DNA of 64,000 bases from Aricia agestis (taxonomy: Eukaryota > Arthropoda > Insecta > Lepidoptera > Lycaenidae), in assembly GCF_905147365.1 (NCBI RefSeq), contig NC_056428.1:3688001-3752000 (forward strand). The letters are read 5' to 3'. Position 1 is the first letter of the stretch. Each line of letters starts with the position of its first letter. The position numbers and the translations under genes are program-made. Shown here in pieces: positions 1 through 11,464 of the stretch. The notes beneath the pieces were generated by a model that did not search any database, had not been told where the DNA came from, and saw only the letters and a program-made list of their open reading frames with translations.

Positions 1-2062
1 CAAGTCATTACCACGGTGCGTGGAGTCTACTAACATCGCCGCATTTAGCCAAAGAGGATTATAATATTATGAACTAACACATTTAGCTTTGAGGTATCAA
101 ATCTTGCCATACCACGTTCATGCAAGTACACTCAGCAGTAATAAGTAGAGAAATAAGCTTATAATACATTATGTAGGTGAAGTCATGACTCATGAGCTAT
201 TTTTTTACTATTACCATGGTGTGAAACTAGTGACTTTATCTTTCTTTGCCAATAAATTAACTTAGTTATTTTCTTATAACCTTTTTTTCCTCTTTGTAAA
301 TCAGTCCCTTTAAACTTCTAATATATTAAAATATTTATTTATGAAAGGCGAAATTAAAGTCAACAAATTCTATTTAATATTGTTATTCACTAAACATTCT
401 TTGGTACAATAAAATTTGTCTTACATTCACAATTAGTATCAAACACACTTTTCAAATGGTACTATAATTTTTTTTTATATTGTCCACACACAATTTTTAG
501 ATCCCGCGATGGGAAAACGGTCTTTGGCGCGATGAGCAGTGAGCAGCGCAGCTATGCCCGGTACGGGGGCACGATTTTATTGGTAGATCAGTGAACAGAC
601 GGAGCACTATTGGTAGATGGCGGTCAGAAGGTAACACTTCATTAATTGCGCTGACTGCCTCCCGGCTCCCACAGGTTCGCCGTTCGCCTAACAATCTTTA
701 AGTTGTACGTGGCCTATACAAATATTATAATATTGACATAATTTTTAACAAAAAACTATTTTCTTTGGTCATAATCTTTGTAAGAAATAGACAACAATTT
801 TGGCAAGATAAAATTGGTGTACTTACATATTTTTTAAAATTAAAACATGGTTCCATTTCACCATAGAGTTTGATAGATTATCAAAAGAATTTATGAACAT
901 TTATCCTAACATAAATTATTTTAGAAAATACTTTAAAAACTTTTTGGTTCCATTTTACTATTAACTCAGTATAAAAAACTTACCAAACCAAAATATTCTT
1001 CGAGTAAGAAATTAAAAATCATAAAAGTAACATTTTAAAAATTGGTTAAGAACTAAGAATAATTTATAATATTATTAGCATGTTTCAACTGAATACAAAT
1101 AGAGTTACAAAGTCATAATTATAGATGTGCATAAATAACATGCATATAATCAAAAGAACATTATACGAAGAATCAACTAATACAATACAACAATTAAATT
1201 TTGAACACAGCTATTCAATCAATACAATGGCACTGGTCTCAATATTAACTTAAATTAGTTACATTATAGTACTTACTCGTAAATCAATAATTGTTAAAAA
1301 TTATAGTTTTAAATATTATAACAAAAAATCATATTCAAGTCTGAAAAGCGTTCAAGAATGGGTAGTTTTAGACCAAGCTAGCCTTTTATAATAATCTAGG
1401 GTGAAAAGGACAAGTTGTTATAATAGTCAGTCACTAATTGAGAAGAGAAAATCAAGCTTGAATATGATTTTACCATAGCATATTAAATGGACTAAGCTCT
1501 TAGCCTTTCTTTATGGTCTTAAATAAGGCAACCGGTGTATTTAGGGTTGTGATGTCCAAGTTCAATAAGATTGCTTATTCAAAAAAAGGAACAATAAATT
1601 CTACATTCTGAAGTTGTCACCTTCTAAAATTCTAGATGTATTTTATAAGCAGAGAACAAGTTGAGTTCTAGCAGCTTGCTTCTTTTCATCACTCTCTTTT
1701 CAAGGCATCAGTCCATTTATATGCTATTAGCAAAAATTAAAATCGACAACATTGATAATGTTGTCGATTTTAATTTTTGTTTGTAGTAATGGCACTCCTA
1801 AAATACGCAATTCAATTTTCATTTAAATAATAAATAACAAAATACTCATTGTATCCATATGTAAAACTTGACTATGATACACAGACACAATAAAAGTCTA
1901 AAATCTTATGTATTATTATAATATAATATTTTGCAATCACAAAATTTTTTTTTGTTCCTTGTAATCATGATTTTTATTATTTTCCTGCTCTGGCATTTTT
2001 TTCAATATGAAATGATAATGTTTGCTATTTTTGGCAGAAGAAATTTATATTCAATATAATAA
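1..2062. other. AT-rich intergenic DNA, no gene recognised
   Basis: No coding exon is recognised. A GC-rich island of about 200 bp lies at 490-700 in otherwise AT-rich DNA; its open frame on the minus strand (497-694) resembles nothing I know. A perfect hairpin sits at 1731-1779, with 23-bp arms and a 3-base loop. A pair of about 15-bp inverted repeats (near 1326 and 1453) brackets about 140 bp and may be a small MITE. Confidence 0.5.
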
Positions 2063-2679
2063 TCCATACTAATATTATAAATGCGAAAGTATCTCTGTCT
2101 GTCTGTCTCGCTTTCACGCCAAAACTGCCGAACCGATTGTAATGAAATTTTGTATACAGACAGTCTAAAGCCTGAGAAAGGACATAGGCTACTTTTTTAC
2201 TGAAAAAAAGCATTGTAAGGGGGTGAAAATGCGTAAATTTGTTCAAAATAAGTTAGTTCCAAAAATCTATAGTAGATGGCGCCATGCGTTTTCTACATCG
2301 CGCTAACGCTTGCCCAAAAGTCTTTCTATAAGAGGTGGTATTATCTTACATTCAATTTTCGATTTTTTTCGATTGTTATTTCTATATAACGTTATTTAAT
2401 AAATCAGTACTTTATCTATGCAGTGACGTAACCTTAAACCTATCATTGATAAATAGTTTATGGGTAAAGTTGTGTAATTGGGGGGCTAAATAAGCTTAAA
2501 AATTTGGCATAAAATATAAAGTTTAATTTTAAAAAATTAAATATTATGTGCACACTGCACAGCTGTTTTGATTTAAGGGGTACCAGGGTTTTTTTTATAA
2601 AAGCTTTTGACACCAATTTTGTTGACATCGCGCGCTATAAACTGAAGTCCACGCGGACGAAGTCGCGGGCAACAGCTAG
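2063..2679 (+). mobile_element. Non-autonomous Helitron, 617 bp
   Basis: The element begins with TC after a host A and ends with CTAG before a host T, the Helitron insertion rule. A GC-rich hairpin (CGCG stem around GACGAAGT) lies just before the terminal CTAG. The 5' end reads TCCATACTAATATTATAAAT and is followed by a CTGTCTGTCTG run. It encodes nothing. The same family appears in the opposite orientation at 35097-36017. Confidence 0.75.
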
Positions 2680-3002
2680 TATTTTATAATTTGTGTAAAA
2701 TGGGATACCATTTTGTTACGATGTAATGAGTAATGACACATTTGCTCACAAGAATATGTGTTGCCACATTCCTACTTCGTATATAAAAATTATAAATACA
2801 CAAGTAAATAAAAGCATTAGGTGCCACCAGTTAAATTATAAAACAGTTTGATATAATAGTCAATAATACAAGGAACAATAATAATTAATAAAAAATAATA
2901 TGTAAATTAAACTGCAATAAGTAAATAAAATTCAACATTTTCAAAACTATTTTTTTGTGCAAATGCTATCTCCTATAAGTTTTGTTGCCAGTGTTACAGT
3001 GT

Positions 3003-3142
3003 ATAGTCTGTCAAGAAAGTGAAGAAATTAAAAAGTGGCAAAATCGTAGTGTCATCTCTTTTTTCTTAGATTGATTTGAAAGGGATGACACTATGATGTT
3101 GCTACTTTTTAATTTCTTCACTTTCTTGACAGACTGTACTAT
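3003..3142. mobile_element. Palindromic MITE, 140 bp
   Basis: Two arms of about 55 bp are inverted copies. They start TATAGTCTGTCAAGAAAGTG on the left and end with the complementary CTTTCTTGACAGACTGTACT on the right. The arms diverge near the centre. It is related in its termini to the repeat at 9926-10153 and to a lone terminus near 11817-11850. Confidence 0.7.
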
Positions 3143-4168
3143 ATATTATGCTCTTTAGTTGCCAGTTTAACAAGTCAAGAACATGAATTGTAAAAAGGTA
3201 TTAATAGTTTTTTTAATATGCATACCCTAACTGTGTCTTAAGATTAGGTTATTTTCTAACTAAGAATTGCACAAAATATTTTGGCAATAGTAAATAACAT
3301 TTGATTTAACTTCAAGCCCAATGAGAACATGCATAATATTGAATGCATACAGCTTCTGTGTAGTTCTGTCTGTATTAGTTGGTAGCTGACAAGCATTTGG
3401 TGTTAATCCACAAAAAATTGGTATTGTGTTAAGAATATCTATATTATGGTCTAAAGAACAAGACTGCATTCATAGCATAACTCAATACTTACCTATTTTT
3501 GTGGATTAACACACGAATGCTCGACATCAACTTAACATTATAGGTACCACATACTTTTATAAAGACAACATTCACATCACACACAAACACTTTTCACATT
3601 TATTACTTGCTAACATTTAACGAAATGCCCTACTTACTGTAACATTAACTTATAATAGCAATTCTATAAGGATGATTATTTAAAAATACTTAAATGCAAT
3701 TATTGGCTCCTGAATTTTTCTATTCTTAATTTAACTATAAATTATGTAGAGCCCATAAATATGTTAGACAGCAAATAATAGAGTTAATACCTATTATTAT
3801 TATTAGGCATTGCTCTGTGGGATATTGAAACTAAAAATATAAATGTGATGTTAGCTTGTATAAATTATAAAGATATGGATTTTCCCAACAATTTACTTTA
3901 CCATTTTGATAATAATAATTATCATCAATTTATAATATGGGCAGATGGATTTTGGCTACTAACAAAAAAAATTTAAATTAACTTTATAATACAGTACTTT
4001 TGTGCTTTACAGATACAGCTTAGCTATCAAGTTGCAAGCATGAAAAAAAAATTACAATTTAATTTTTTCATGTATATCCTATAACAGGTTGTACAAAAAA
4101 TTGTGATAACCTGAATGTTTGTTAATTAAGATAGAATAAATAACCTTACCGACTATGAATAAGTTAAA
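3143..4168. other. AT-rich intergenic DNA, 3' of the zinc-finger gene
   Basis: No exon is recognised. Inverted repeats GTGTTAATCCACAAAAA (3400-3416) and its complement (3496-3512) bracket about 110 bp. The zinc-finger gene's 3' UTR probably extends into the right end of this stretch. Confidence 0.4.
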
Positions 4169-6866
4169 TCACTTCTTCTCATTTGTAAGCAACTCCAGTA
4201 ATTCTTCAGTGCTTTTATTTTCTTTTCTGAAATTATCCATTTTCTCTTTTGGGACGGTGCCATTCAATAATATGTCTATGTTGATTTTCAGACGTTTTAA
4301 AGGAGTAAGTGTGTTGTCTTTACAAGGTTTATGTCCCATAGCCTCTAACGATTCCACCAGAAGGTCGTCTATTAGCCTTTTGTTAAAACCTGCCATAAAC
4401 AAACATATATTAGCCAAATGTATATTATTCTTAGATAGGAGGTCAGTACTCAGTACCACATACCAGACCACTAGTCAACATTCCTATAGGAAAATAATAT
4501 CTTTTTGCATAATTAAGACAGACACAAAAAAACGAGAGCTCTTTGTACAAAGCTTAAAGATTTTTTTTCATCCTTCATTAACAAAAGCTGAAAGTATTTA
4601 TCATTCTTCTGTTATAAATATGCAATATCTATTATGAAACCAACACCTAAAAATTTAGCTCCCCTCCACCATATAACTTAAGTCTTAACCAAACACCAAA
4701 AGCAAAACATCTTTGCACCCATTCCAATCACCAACCACCACAGTTATAAACAAAATGGTAAACTCACTGAGGTAACATTATATCTCGCTGGCAAACACCT
4801 GGTTTTTGAAATGATATGTAAATTATTAAAATATTTTTTAATCAACATACAGGTTCTCAATATCACTCGGCACAATCAAAAGCTGACAAGTACAAAACAC
4901 AACTCACACAACACATTTTCAGCCCATGTATTTTCCTAAATGATTTTGGAGTGCAGTATGTTATGTGTCGAAAAATGGAGTAATGATAGTACACCATCAA
5001 TGTTTATATATGGTGTAAACTATAAATGTATCTGGATCAAACACAACTTTATAATGTTGTTTTAAATATGAAAAAATGTTATGAAAAACAATTTGTATAT
5101 GAATTCCTGTTATTGGCGCACACACATGAAGCACAATGTATGTCGCTGCCTCAATCAATACAAAGGTGCAACTCCTCAGAAACAGTGAAAATAAATAAAA
5201 GTTACGAACCTAAATATTTGAGTTTTTCTTTCGTAGCAATCATCGTCAGAAGTAGTGCTAACAAGAACCTCATTCGTGACAAGGTCATTACAGATTCCAC
5301 TTCAATTTCTTCTAATTTAATTGCATCATCGTCATTTGCAGCTAAACCTTTTTTAGTCTTCGATGTGCACACCTTTTTATGGCCCTCCAGATCAACCTTC
5401 AACTTAAAGAACTGCTTACAGTTTTGACATTTGTATGGATTTATTTTGCCATGGATGTTCCTCATATGAGCTTTCATATGCGGAAGCTGTGAAAAGGATA
5501 AAGGACACATTGCACATACAAATGGTTTTTCACCTGTATGCCTCCTTATATGCAGCATTAGTGCATTGGAATGAGAAAATGGTCGTCCACATATTCTACA
5601 GGGATATGGACGAGCTCCAGTATGCGAGCGTCTATGGACATTTAGCTGAGTGGATTGCGTAAAACGTTGACCACAATCTGGACATATATGTGGGCGTGCC
5701 TTCTCATGCGTACGTATATGCTCTGTCAAATGTCCTTTTAAATATTTCTTACATATTGGACATTGGATTCTTACACCAGCATGACAGATTTGAACATGCC
5801 TTCTCATTGAATTTATTCTTATAAACTCTTTACCACAATGTTGACATATATAATCCTTCACTCTGAGATGAGTCTTGTAATGCAAGGTCAGCCTGTTTCG
5901 ACAGTCAAAACTCATTTCACAGATAATGCATTGGTATTTGCCATCAACGAGGTGACCTTTTTCATGGTTTATTAAGTCCTCTTGGTCTAAATATTGTTCT
6001 TTGCAATAAATACATTTAAACATACTCTCCAGTCTTGCATGACTCAAGAGGTGATTTTTTAGATTTTCACGGAGTAGAAACGGTTTATCACACATTGTAC
6101 ACATGTAATGTTCTGCCCAATTAGGATGTTGTCTTTTGATATGGGCTGACAAATATAATTGTTTGCGAAAAGTTTTCTTGCACTGCTTACAGGTGTATGT
6201 TTTAAAATCTAAGTGTAAATAAATGTGTCTCCTCAGAGAGGATTTGCTATATAACTTTCTTTGGCAGTGGTCACACTGAAAAAACAAATCCTTGTTCAAC
6301 GGTTTCTTTTTTCTCTTCTCCTTCAAAATAGTTTTTATTTTATGTCTTTCTGATCTTCTTTCTCTTTTATTACTTAGATCGTTTTTAAACAACTCACCAG
6401 AAGTGAATAGAGAAATTGTGGTATTTTCATCTTTATTATGATCGGTGATATATTTATTGTTATTGTTCAATTTGTTTGTAGAACTTGCATCTGTACTTTC
6501 TTTTATCAAAAGTTCGCTCTTCAAGATATTGTTGTATAATTTCAAGTCATGTATGTTCTTATGTTTTATGTGGCCATTCTTTAGTGTGTTTCCTTTTTTC
6601 AATAATCTTACTTCTATTTTTGGGTCTTTGGGCAGCTTATTCAGCTCTCCAATTGTTCTCCTTCTGCTCAGTTTCTGTCCAAGCTGTGTGTTATTTTGCA
6701 CTTTTTCATTTGAACTACTCGTTACCGTATCTTTGGTTACCTGTATGGGTTTATCATTTTTATTAATCACATCAACCAACGACTTCTTAGGTCTACCAAC
6801 CTTACCCCTCCCATTTGATGTTGAATCATTTTTACGTGTGTTTACTTTATTCCTTACGTTAGCCAT
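4169..6866 (-). CDS. C2H2 zinc-finger protein with AT-hook-like N-terminus, two exons, 625 aa
   Basis: Exon 1 is 6866-5210 and exon 2 is 4389-4169. The donor (TTTAG|GTTCGT) and acceptor (GGCAG|GTTTT) split a Gly codon and join in frame. The N-terminal 190 residues are basic and low-complexity, with an AT-hook-like GRPKK at residues 24-28. Eleven zinc fingers run from about residue 197 to 500; the last is C2HC (ends HKKVC). Fingers 8-10 carry TGARP/TGEKP-type linkers, so sequence-specific DNA binding is expected. After the fingers comes an acidic stretch, then a helical, leucine-rich tail of about 95 residues that crosses the intron. I recall similar tails on other insect zinc-finger proteins; their function is unknown to me. 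Without splicing, exon 1 would stop two codons after the junction. The start is the first ATG (MANVRNK). It is probably a nuclear transcriptional regulator; the orthologue is not identified. Confidence 0.85.
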
Positions 6867-7597
6867 TATGAACTATTTACACCCATTAGTAAGCTGAATT
6901 TGTTATAAATAGCTTGGTTTTATGGAGAAGAAAGCGAGATACCACCACCGTAGGAAAGAGGATTAAAATTAGTAATAATATCGTGATAAGGCTCGTTGCT
7001 TACTTACATGCACTGTATAGTCGCTTCGTAACGCTTCGACTATACAAAATGTATACGTGCATTGATAAAGATGTTCTAATGTGTGAAGGACAAATTCTCT
7101 GCCTTTTGTTCTGTATTTAAATGGCGTTTACCTGATGCGATCATTATTATGTGGAGCACATTGGATGCGCAATAATATTAGACTTGTAATTTCAACATAA
7201 TTTTCATGTACGACTCAAAACTACTATTATTTCTGTTGGTTAGCATATTTAGACCTTATAAAAGACACCTTAATATACATAATTGAAATAAAATTACACA
7301 CAATTTATATTTGACTACTCCTCAAAAAACACAACTCGACCACAGACTACTAAAACTCGACTGAAAGCAAAATTGAACCAGTGTTGCCAACTATTCAAAA
7401 CGTTTTCCCCCTAAAGCAACTTCAAAACCCACTAAATTTCAACAAAAACTCCCCAAAAAATCAAAATATTTAAAATTTCTAGCGGTATTTCTACTAAGCG
7501 TTCAAAACGCTAAAATACACCTTCAACAGGCCAAACAAACAAACAGGCCGGCAGTAAATAATAATAAAAATAAAGATATATATAATAATAAAAAATG
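6867..7597. other. Upstream region of the zinc-finger gene
   Basis: This holds the probable promoter and 5' UTR of the minus-strand zinc-finger gene. From about 7330 there are C-rich, A-rich runs with repeated 'CCCACTAAATTT'-like segments. These continue on the far side of the MITE at 7598-7735, up to about 7930, which suggests the MITE inserted into an older repeat. No coding exon is recognised. Confidence 0.4.
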
Positions 7598-7735
7598 CTA
7601 CTTTATGACATAGAATATAGGTATCATTTTCTACTGACATTTACGTGGCGACTCATGCTGCCGCCGGCGCGGCGGCGGCGTGAAAGCTAGTGGTTGAGTA
7701 AAATGAAACCTATAGCCTATGTCATAAAGTGGTAT
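7598..7735. mobile_element. MITE with GC-rich centre
   Basis: Terminal inverted repeats of about 37 bp contain CTTTATGACATAG and TATAGGT. They surround a short core rich in CCGCCGGCGCGGCGGCGGCG. There is no coding capacity. The flanks on both sides carry similar C/A-rich 'CCACTAAATTT' repeats. Confidence 0.6.
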
Positions 7736-8065
7736 TTCGTTTGAATTTTCCTCCGTCGCGGTCGCTCGCGGCAAAGTTCCGAGTAACTTTAAGGTTGTTA
7801 TTAAAAAAATATTCCATTTTTCAAAATTTTTATTCCCAAAAATATCCCCAAAATATTTTACCCCCTAAAAACCCACTAAATTTATTTTTTCCCACTAAAT
7901 TTTGTGAGAAATCCCCTTAGTTGACAAAACTGAATTGAACTAGGGAGTGGGAAAGGGAGGTGGGAGGTAGGGTGTGAAAGAGAGATCAGACTTCAGAGCA
8001 GTGGTGTTCCTAACGGCTATATTTTCATAACACGCTATAATATGGAATATGCTACATTTTTCGCG

Positions 8066-8300
8066 CTAGTTTTGACGCTACGTTATAACGAATGAAATCC
8101 CGATTCTTTCAAGCGCGCTTGCTTTGACGCTACGTTATAACGAATTTCAAGCGCGCTAGTTTTGACGCTACGTTCTAACGAATTTAAAGCGCGCTAGTTT
8201 TGACGCTACGTTCTAACGAATATCAAGCGCGCTAGTTTTGACGCTACGTTCTAACGAATTTTCAAGCGCGCTAGTTTTGACGCTACGTTATATCGAATGA
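8066..8300. repeat. Subterminal tandem repeats of the hAT element
   Basis: About five to six copies of a roughly 40-bp unit are built around GCGCGCTAGTTTTGACGCTA and CGTTCTAACGAAT. The opposite subterminal region (9030-9125) holds inverted copies of the same motifs. Repeated subterminal motifs in hAT elements are commonly transposase-binding sites; that role is inferred here. Confidence 0.7.
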
Positions 8301-8752
8301 AATCTCGATTCTGGACGCGTTGTAAAGTTACCGACGTTATTGAAATTTTTTCTTTATGTTATATCAATATTAATATGATGATGCGTAATGTATACAATAA
8401 TTATAACGCGGTGGGTGAGATAATATAATATAACGTGTTTGTTACATATTTAGAATAATATAATCGTTATAATTTAATAATGCATTAAGTATTTGGTTAA
8501 TTATATTATGTTGCAAATATTAATTTTAACTCTGTATTGATATTATATTTGAACAAACATGATTAGTAAAATTATAGGCGTATTTCAAAGTTCATTAAAT
8601 AATATTATGTACCATGTACATAAATTGGTTTAGGTTTAGGTTAGGTTTTGGTTGTTTAGATACAATTTTATTACTTACAAATGCTTTAAATGTTTTTTTT
8701 CTTTTTTGGTACTACATAATAAGTACATATTTTTTTATAATGTAAGTTTTTT

Positions 8753-8885
8753 TTACATTTTATTTACATTTAAAAATATTATTTGCGCCACTTCTGTCGA
8801 CGACAAACGATTTCTTCTGTCACTAGTAACGTATCCAAATTTAGAAAAAATAAGTTCGCATGGAACTTGGAAGTCATGATTATAT
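8753..8885 (-). pseudogene. hAT transposase C-terminal fragment
   Basis: The minus strand encodes a short stretch reading VPCELIFSKFGYVTSDRRNR and on to LSSTEVAQIIFLN. It resembles the conserved C-terminal dimerisation region of hAT transposases (CERLFS...RN.L....V..L.FL.N). It ends in a stop at 8753 and is blocked upstream by a stop just past 8885, so only about 43 codons remain. The catalytic domain is absent. Confidence 0.75.
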
Positions 8886-9154
8886 TATAATTTACCCATA
8901 AATTACTTTACAAGCAACGCAACACTGCAAATGAAGTGACATCCGAATTCACCCGATTTGACAACGAAACGAAACGATCGAACGAAACCACGCGCGATCG
9001 GTAGCGCGGGCGGCGCCGCGCTAGGTCAGTGACCGCGCGGTACGTTATAACGTAGCGTCTTATGCATAGATTTATAGCGCGCGCTATTCGTTGCGAAGAA
9101 CTAGCGCGCTATTTTTATCAGCTATACGTTATATTAACCTCCACTACTTCAGAG

Positions 9155-9925
9155 AACAACGAATGAACGAGAGTATGAATCTATAATTTATAATTAAAAG
9201 TTTACTTTATGGCAGGTTTTACACGCATCAATATTATCAGGATTCCGTGATAATATTGATGGTGTAATAGACCGAATCGCAGTATCAGTTATCACAACCA
9301 CAGATTTTAGAAGTAATGTTCTGAGATCACAACCCACAGTCAACGTTTACGTGACAATAGATAGCTAAAGCAGCCAAATAAAATCCGTACCCCTCTACCT
9401 CCCTGTCAGACGGACAGACAGACGGACAGACAGACAGACAAACAGACGGACAGACAGATGGACAGACAGACGGTCAAGAAGACGGACAGACATTAAAGTC
9501 TCAGTATAGGGTCCCGTTTTTACCCTTTGGGTACGAAACCCTAAAAAACTCACTCGGCCAATTTTAGAAGCTCATAGCGAGGCAATGATTGGAGATAGAT
9601 ACAAAGTGTAAAGGACAAAGTTGTAGAGAATTTAATTAGATTTTATCATGTAGTACAAGAGAATTTCGTACGAAGCACCGTTTATGATAAGTAAGCAAAA
9701 AGCCAAAAAACGGGACCTACTTTGCCCCCCCCCTCCATCGAGCTCACCTCGGAGGGGTTCGGACGTTTTGTATGTTTATCTCCTAACTAGTCTAAACAAG
9801 GTACCAAAGTCAAAATTTCTGCTTTCGACTTTTCCAAGCAGAATCATTCGTTTACTAGGCTATAGGTACGTAATTTTTTTTCAGTGTGACAATAATGACT
9901 ATCAGAATAGGCAGTAGGTATGAAT
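9155..9925. repeat. Intergenic DNA with hairpin and a dispersed-repeat 3' fragment
   Basis: A hairpin at about 9220-9257 has CATCAATATTATCA as its arm. From about 9386 to 9546 there is a run of GACAGACAGACG units, then AGGGTCCCGTTTTTACCC and GGGTACGAAACCCTAAAAA. This is the 3' part of a dispersed repeat found many times in this window (most complete near 30608-30995). The rest holds nothing I recognise. Confidence 0.55.
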
Positions 9926-10153
9926 TATAGTGCGTCAAGAAAGTCATGACAGGCGGGAAAATTTTCTAAACGTAATCACGCTTAAAAGGTGTAAGTACTT
10001 AAATATTTTTTTCTTTGTATTTTTACAGAGAACGCTTATCACATTTTAAATATTGTCACCTTGCACATTTTTATCTGGAATTAATAAAGTTCTCTTATTT
10101 TTAAGTTCAGTTAAAAAATTTACCGCCTGTCATGACTTTCTTGACAAACTATA
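9926..10153. mobile_element. MITE, about 228 bp
   Basis: Terminal inverted repeats of about 31 bp: TATAGTGCGTCAAGAAAGTC at the left and its near-complement ending GACTTTCTTGACAAACTATA at the right. The termini resemble the MITE at 3003-3142, but the internal parts differ. Its right end lies against the left end of the mariner element. Confidence 0.65.
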
Positions 10154-10154
10154 A

Positions 10155-11464
10155 TAGGTTGGGGAAAATAGTCTTTTTGCATTAAAGACCTATAGTATGT
10201 TTGAACTTGTCATAAAATCTTTGGGCTATACCAATTGTATCTGGCTGATTTTGGTATCATTAAAAGGTTTTAAAATTCAAATTACGTAAATGTGAGATTT
10301 TCATTTGTTTTTCTTATTATTAAGATGAGTGATTCTAATGAAAAAAATCGATAAGTATCGATAGGTACATTTTAAGCACGGACGTAAAAAAATATTTAAA
10401 ATTTTAAAATAAATAAATAAAAATGCAACACAAGCCGCGAAAAAAATTGTGATATTAATTACCTATATGCACCAAATGCAGTATCTGCACGTGATAGAAC
10501 AGCGTTTCCAAATCCGGAAATTTTGATATCAAAGATGCCCATCGCTCTGGTCGCCCTGTTACGGACAAAACTGATGCAATTTTTGAAAAAGTGGAGCAAG
10601 ATCGGCATATTAGTAGTTACGATGTAGCTGAAGAACTGGGGATTGACCACAAAACGATTTTGGCACATTTGAAAAAAGCTGGGTACACAAAAAATCTCGA
10701 TATTTGATGGGTGCCTAGTGCCTACTCACTGCCTCATGAGTTCATTGAAAGAAATGAACCGTGTACTCATTTGTGATTCTTTATTACGACGTAATAAAAC
10801 CGAACCATTTTTTAAGAAGCTTATAACTGGTGATGAAAAGTGGATCACGTACGACAAGAAGGTGCGAAAAAGATCGTGGTCAAAGGCCAGTCAGGCTTCA
10901 TAGACTGTGGCGAAACCCGGGTTAACTCGCAACAAGGTGATGCTGTGTGTGTGGTGGGATTGGAAGGGTATTATTTATTGTGAGCTGTTACCGCCAGGCA
11001 GGACCATAGATTCTGATGAGATTAAAGCAAGAAGTTGAGAGAAAGCGGCCGGAATTAATCAACAGAAGGTGTGTGGTCTTTCACCTTTATAACGCTAGAC
11101 CTCACAAATCTTTAGCAACTCAGCAAAAATTACGGGAGTTTGGTGGGGAGGTGTTAATGCATCCGCCGTATACCTTGCACCTTTAGATTTCCACCTGTTT
11201 CGGTCGCTGCAGAATTCCTTAGGCAGTGTCAGGTGGACATCACAAGAGGACTGCCAAAACCACTTGTCGCAGTTTTTTCATCAGAAGCCCCAAATTTTTT
11301 ATAGCAATGCCAATGGGATCATGTACCTACCAACAAGATGGCAAAAAGTTATCGAACAAAATGGTACCTAGGTATAATATGCTTTATTTCAATTGTAAAT
11401 AAACTTTATAAAAAACCTGTTGATTTTTTATATAAAAATGCGAATAAACTTTTTCCCCAACCTA
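10155..11464 (+). pseudogene. Degenerate mariner transposon
   Basis: The ends are inverted copies beginning AGGTTGGGGAAAA, next to TA dinucleotides, about 1.3 kb apart, the usual mariner size. Broken frames between them give a transposase helix-turn-helix region (GRPVTDKTDAIFEKV, then ISSYDVAEELGIDHKTI). The catalytic region follows, including LITGDEKWITYD (first DDD/D Asp) and VVFHLYNARPH (second). Stops and frameshifts interrupt it repeatedly. No active protein can be made. Confidence 0.85.

Larger units (their letters stand above)
7999..9146 (-). mobile_element. hAT-type DNA transposon, internally deleted, 1148 bp
   Basis: The element is flanked by identical 8-bp direct repeats CTTCAGAG (7991-7998 and 9147-9154), the hAT target duplication length. 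The termini start CAGTGGTGTTCC and, on the other strand, TAGTGGAGGTTA, imperfect inverted repeats of hAT type. Both subterminal regions are rich in GCGCGCTAGTT / GACGCTACGTT motifs. A decayed hAT transposase C-terminus lies inside on the minus strand (8753-8885), so this is a deletion derivative rather than an unrelated MITE. Confidence 0.82.

Noticed and set aside
497..694. Small minus-strand gene of 65 codons
   Set aside because: No recognisable motif, no flanking splice signals that I could support, and it depends only on local GC content.
1731..1779. Perfect hairpin as a microRNA precursor
   Set aside because: Arms of 23 bp with a 3-base loop are too short for a normal pre-miRNA; it is more likely a small repeat.
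5202..5330. Alternative acidic reading frame at the end of zinc-finger exon 1 (NDLVTNEVLVSTTSDDDCYE)
   Set aside because: It would need a frameshift and then meets a stop after splicing. The annotated frame continues through exon 2 into a plausible helical domain.
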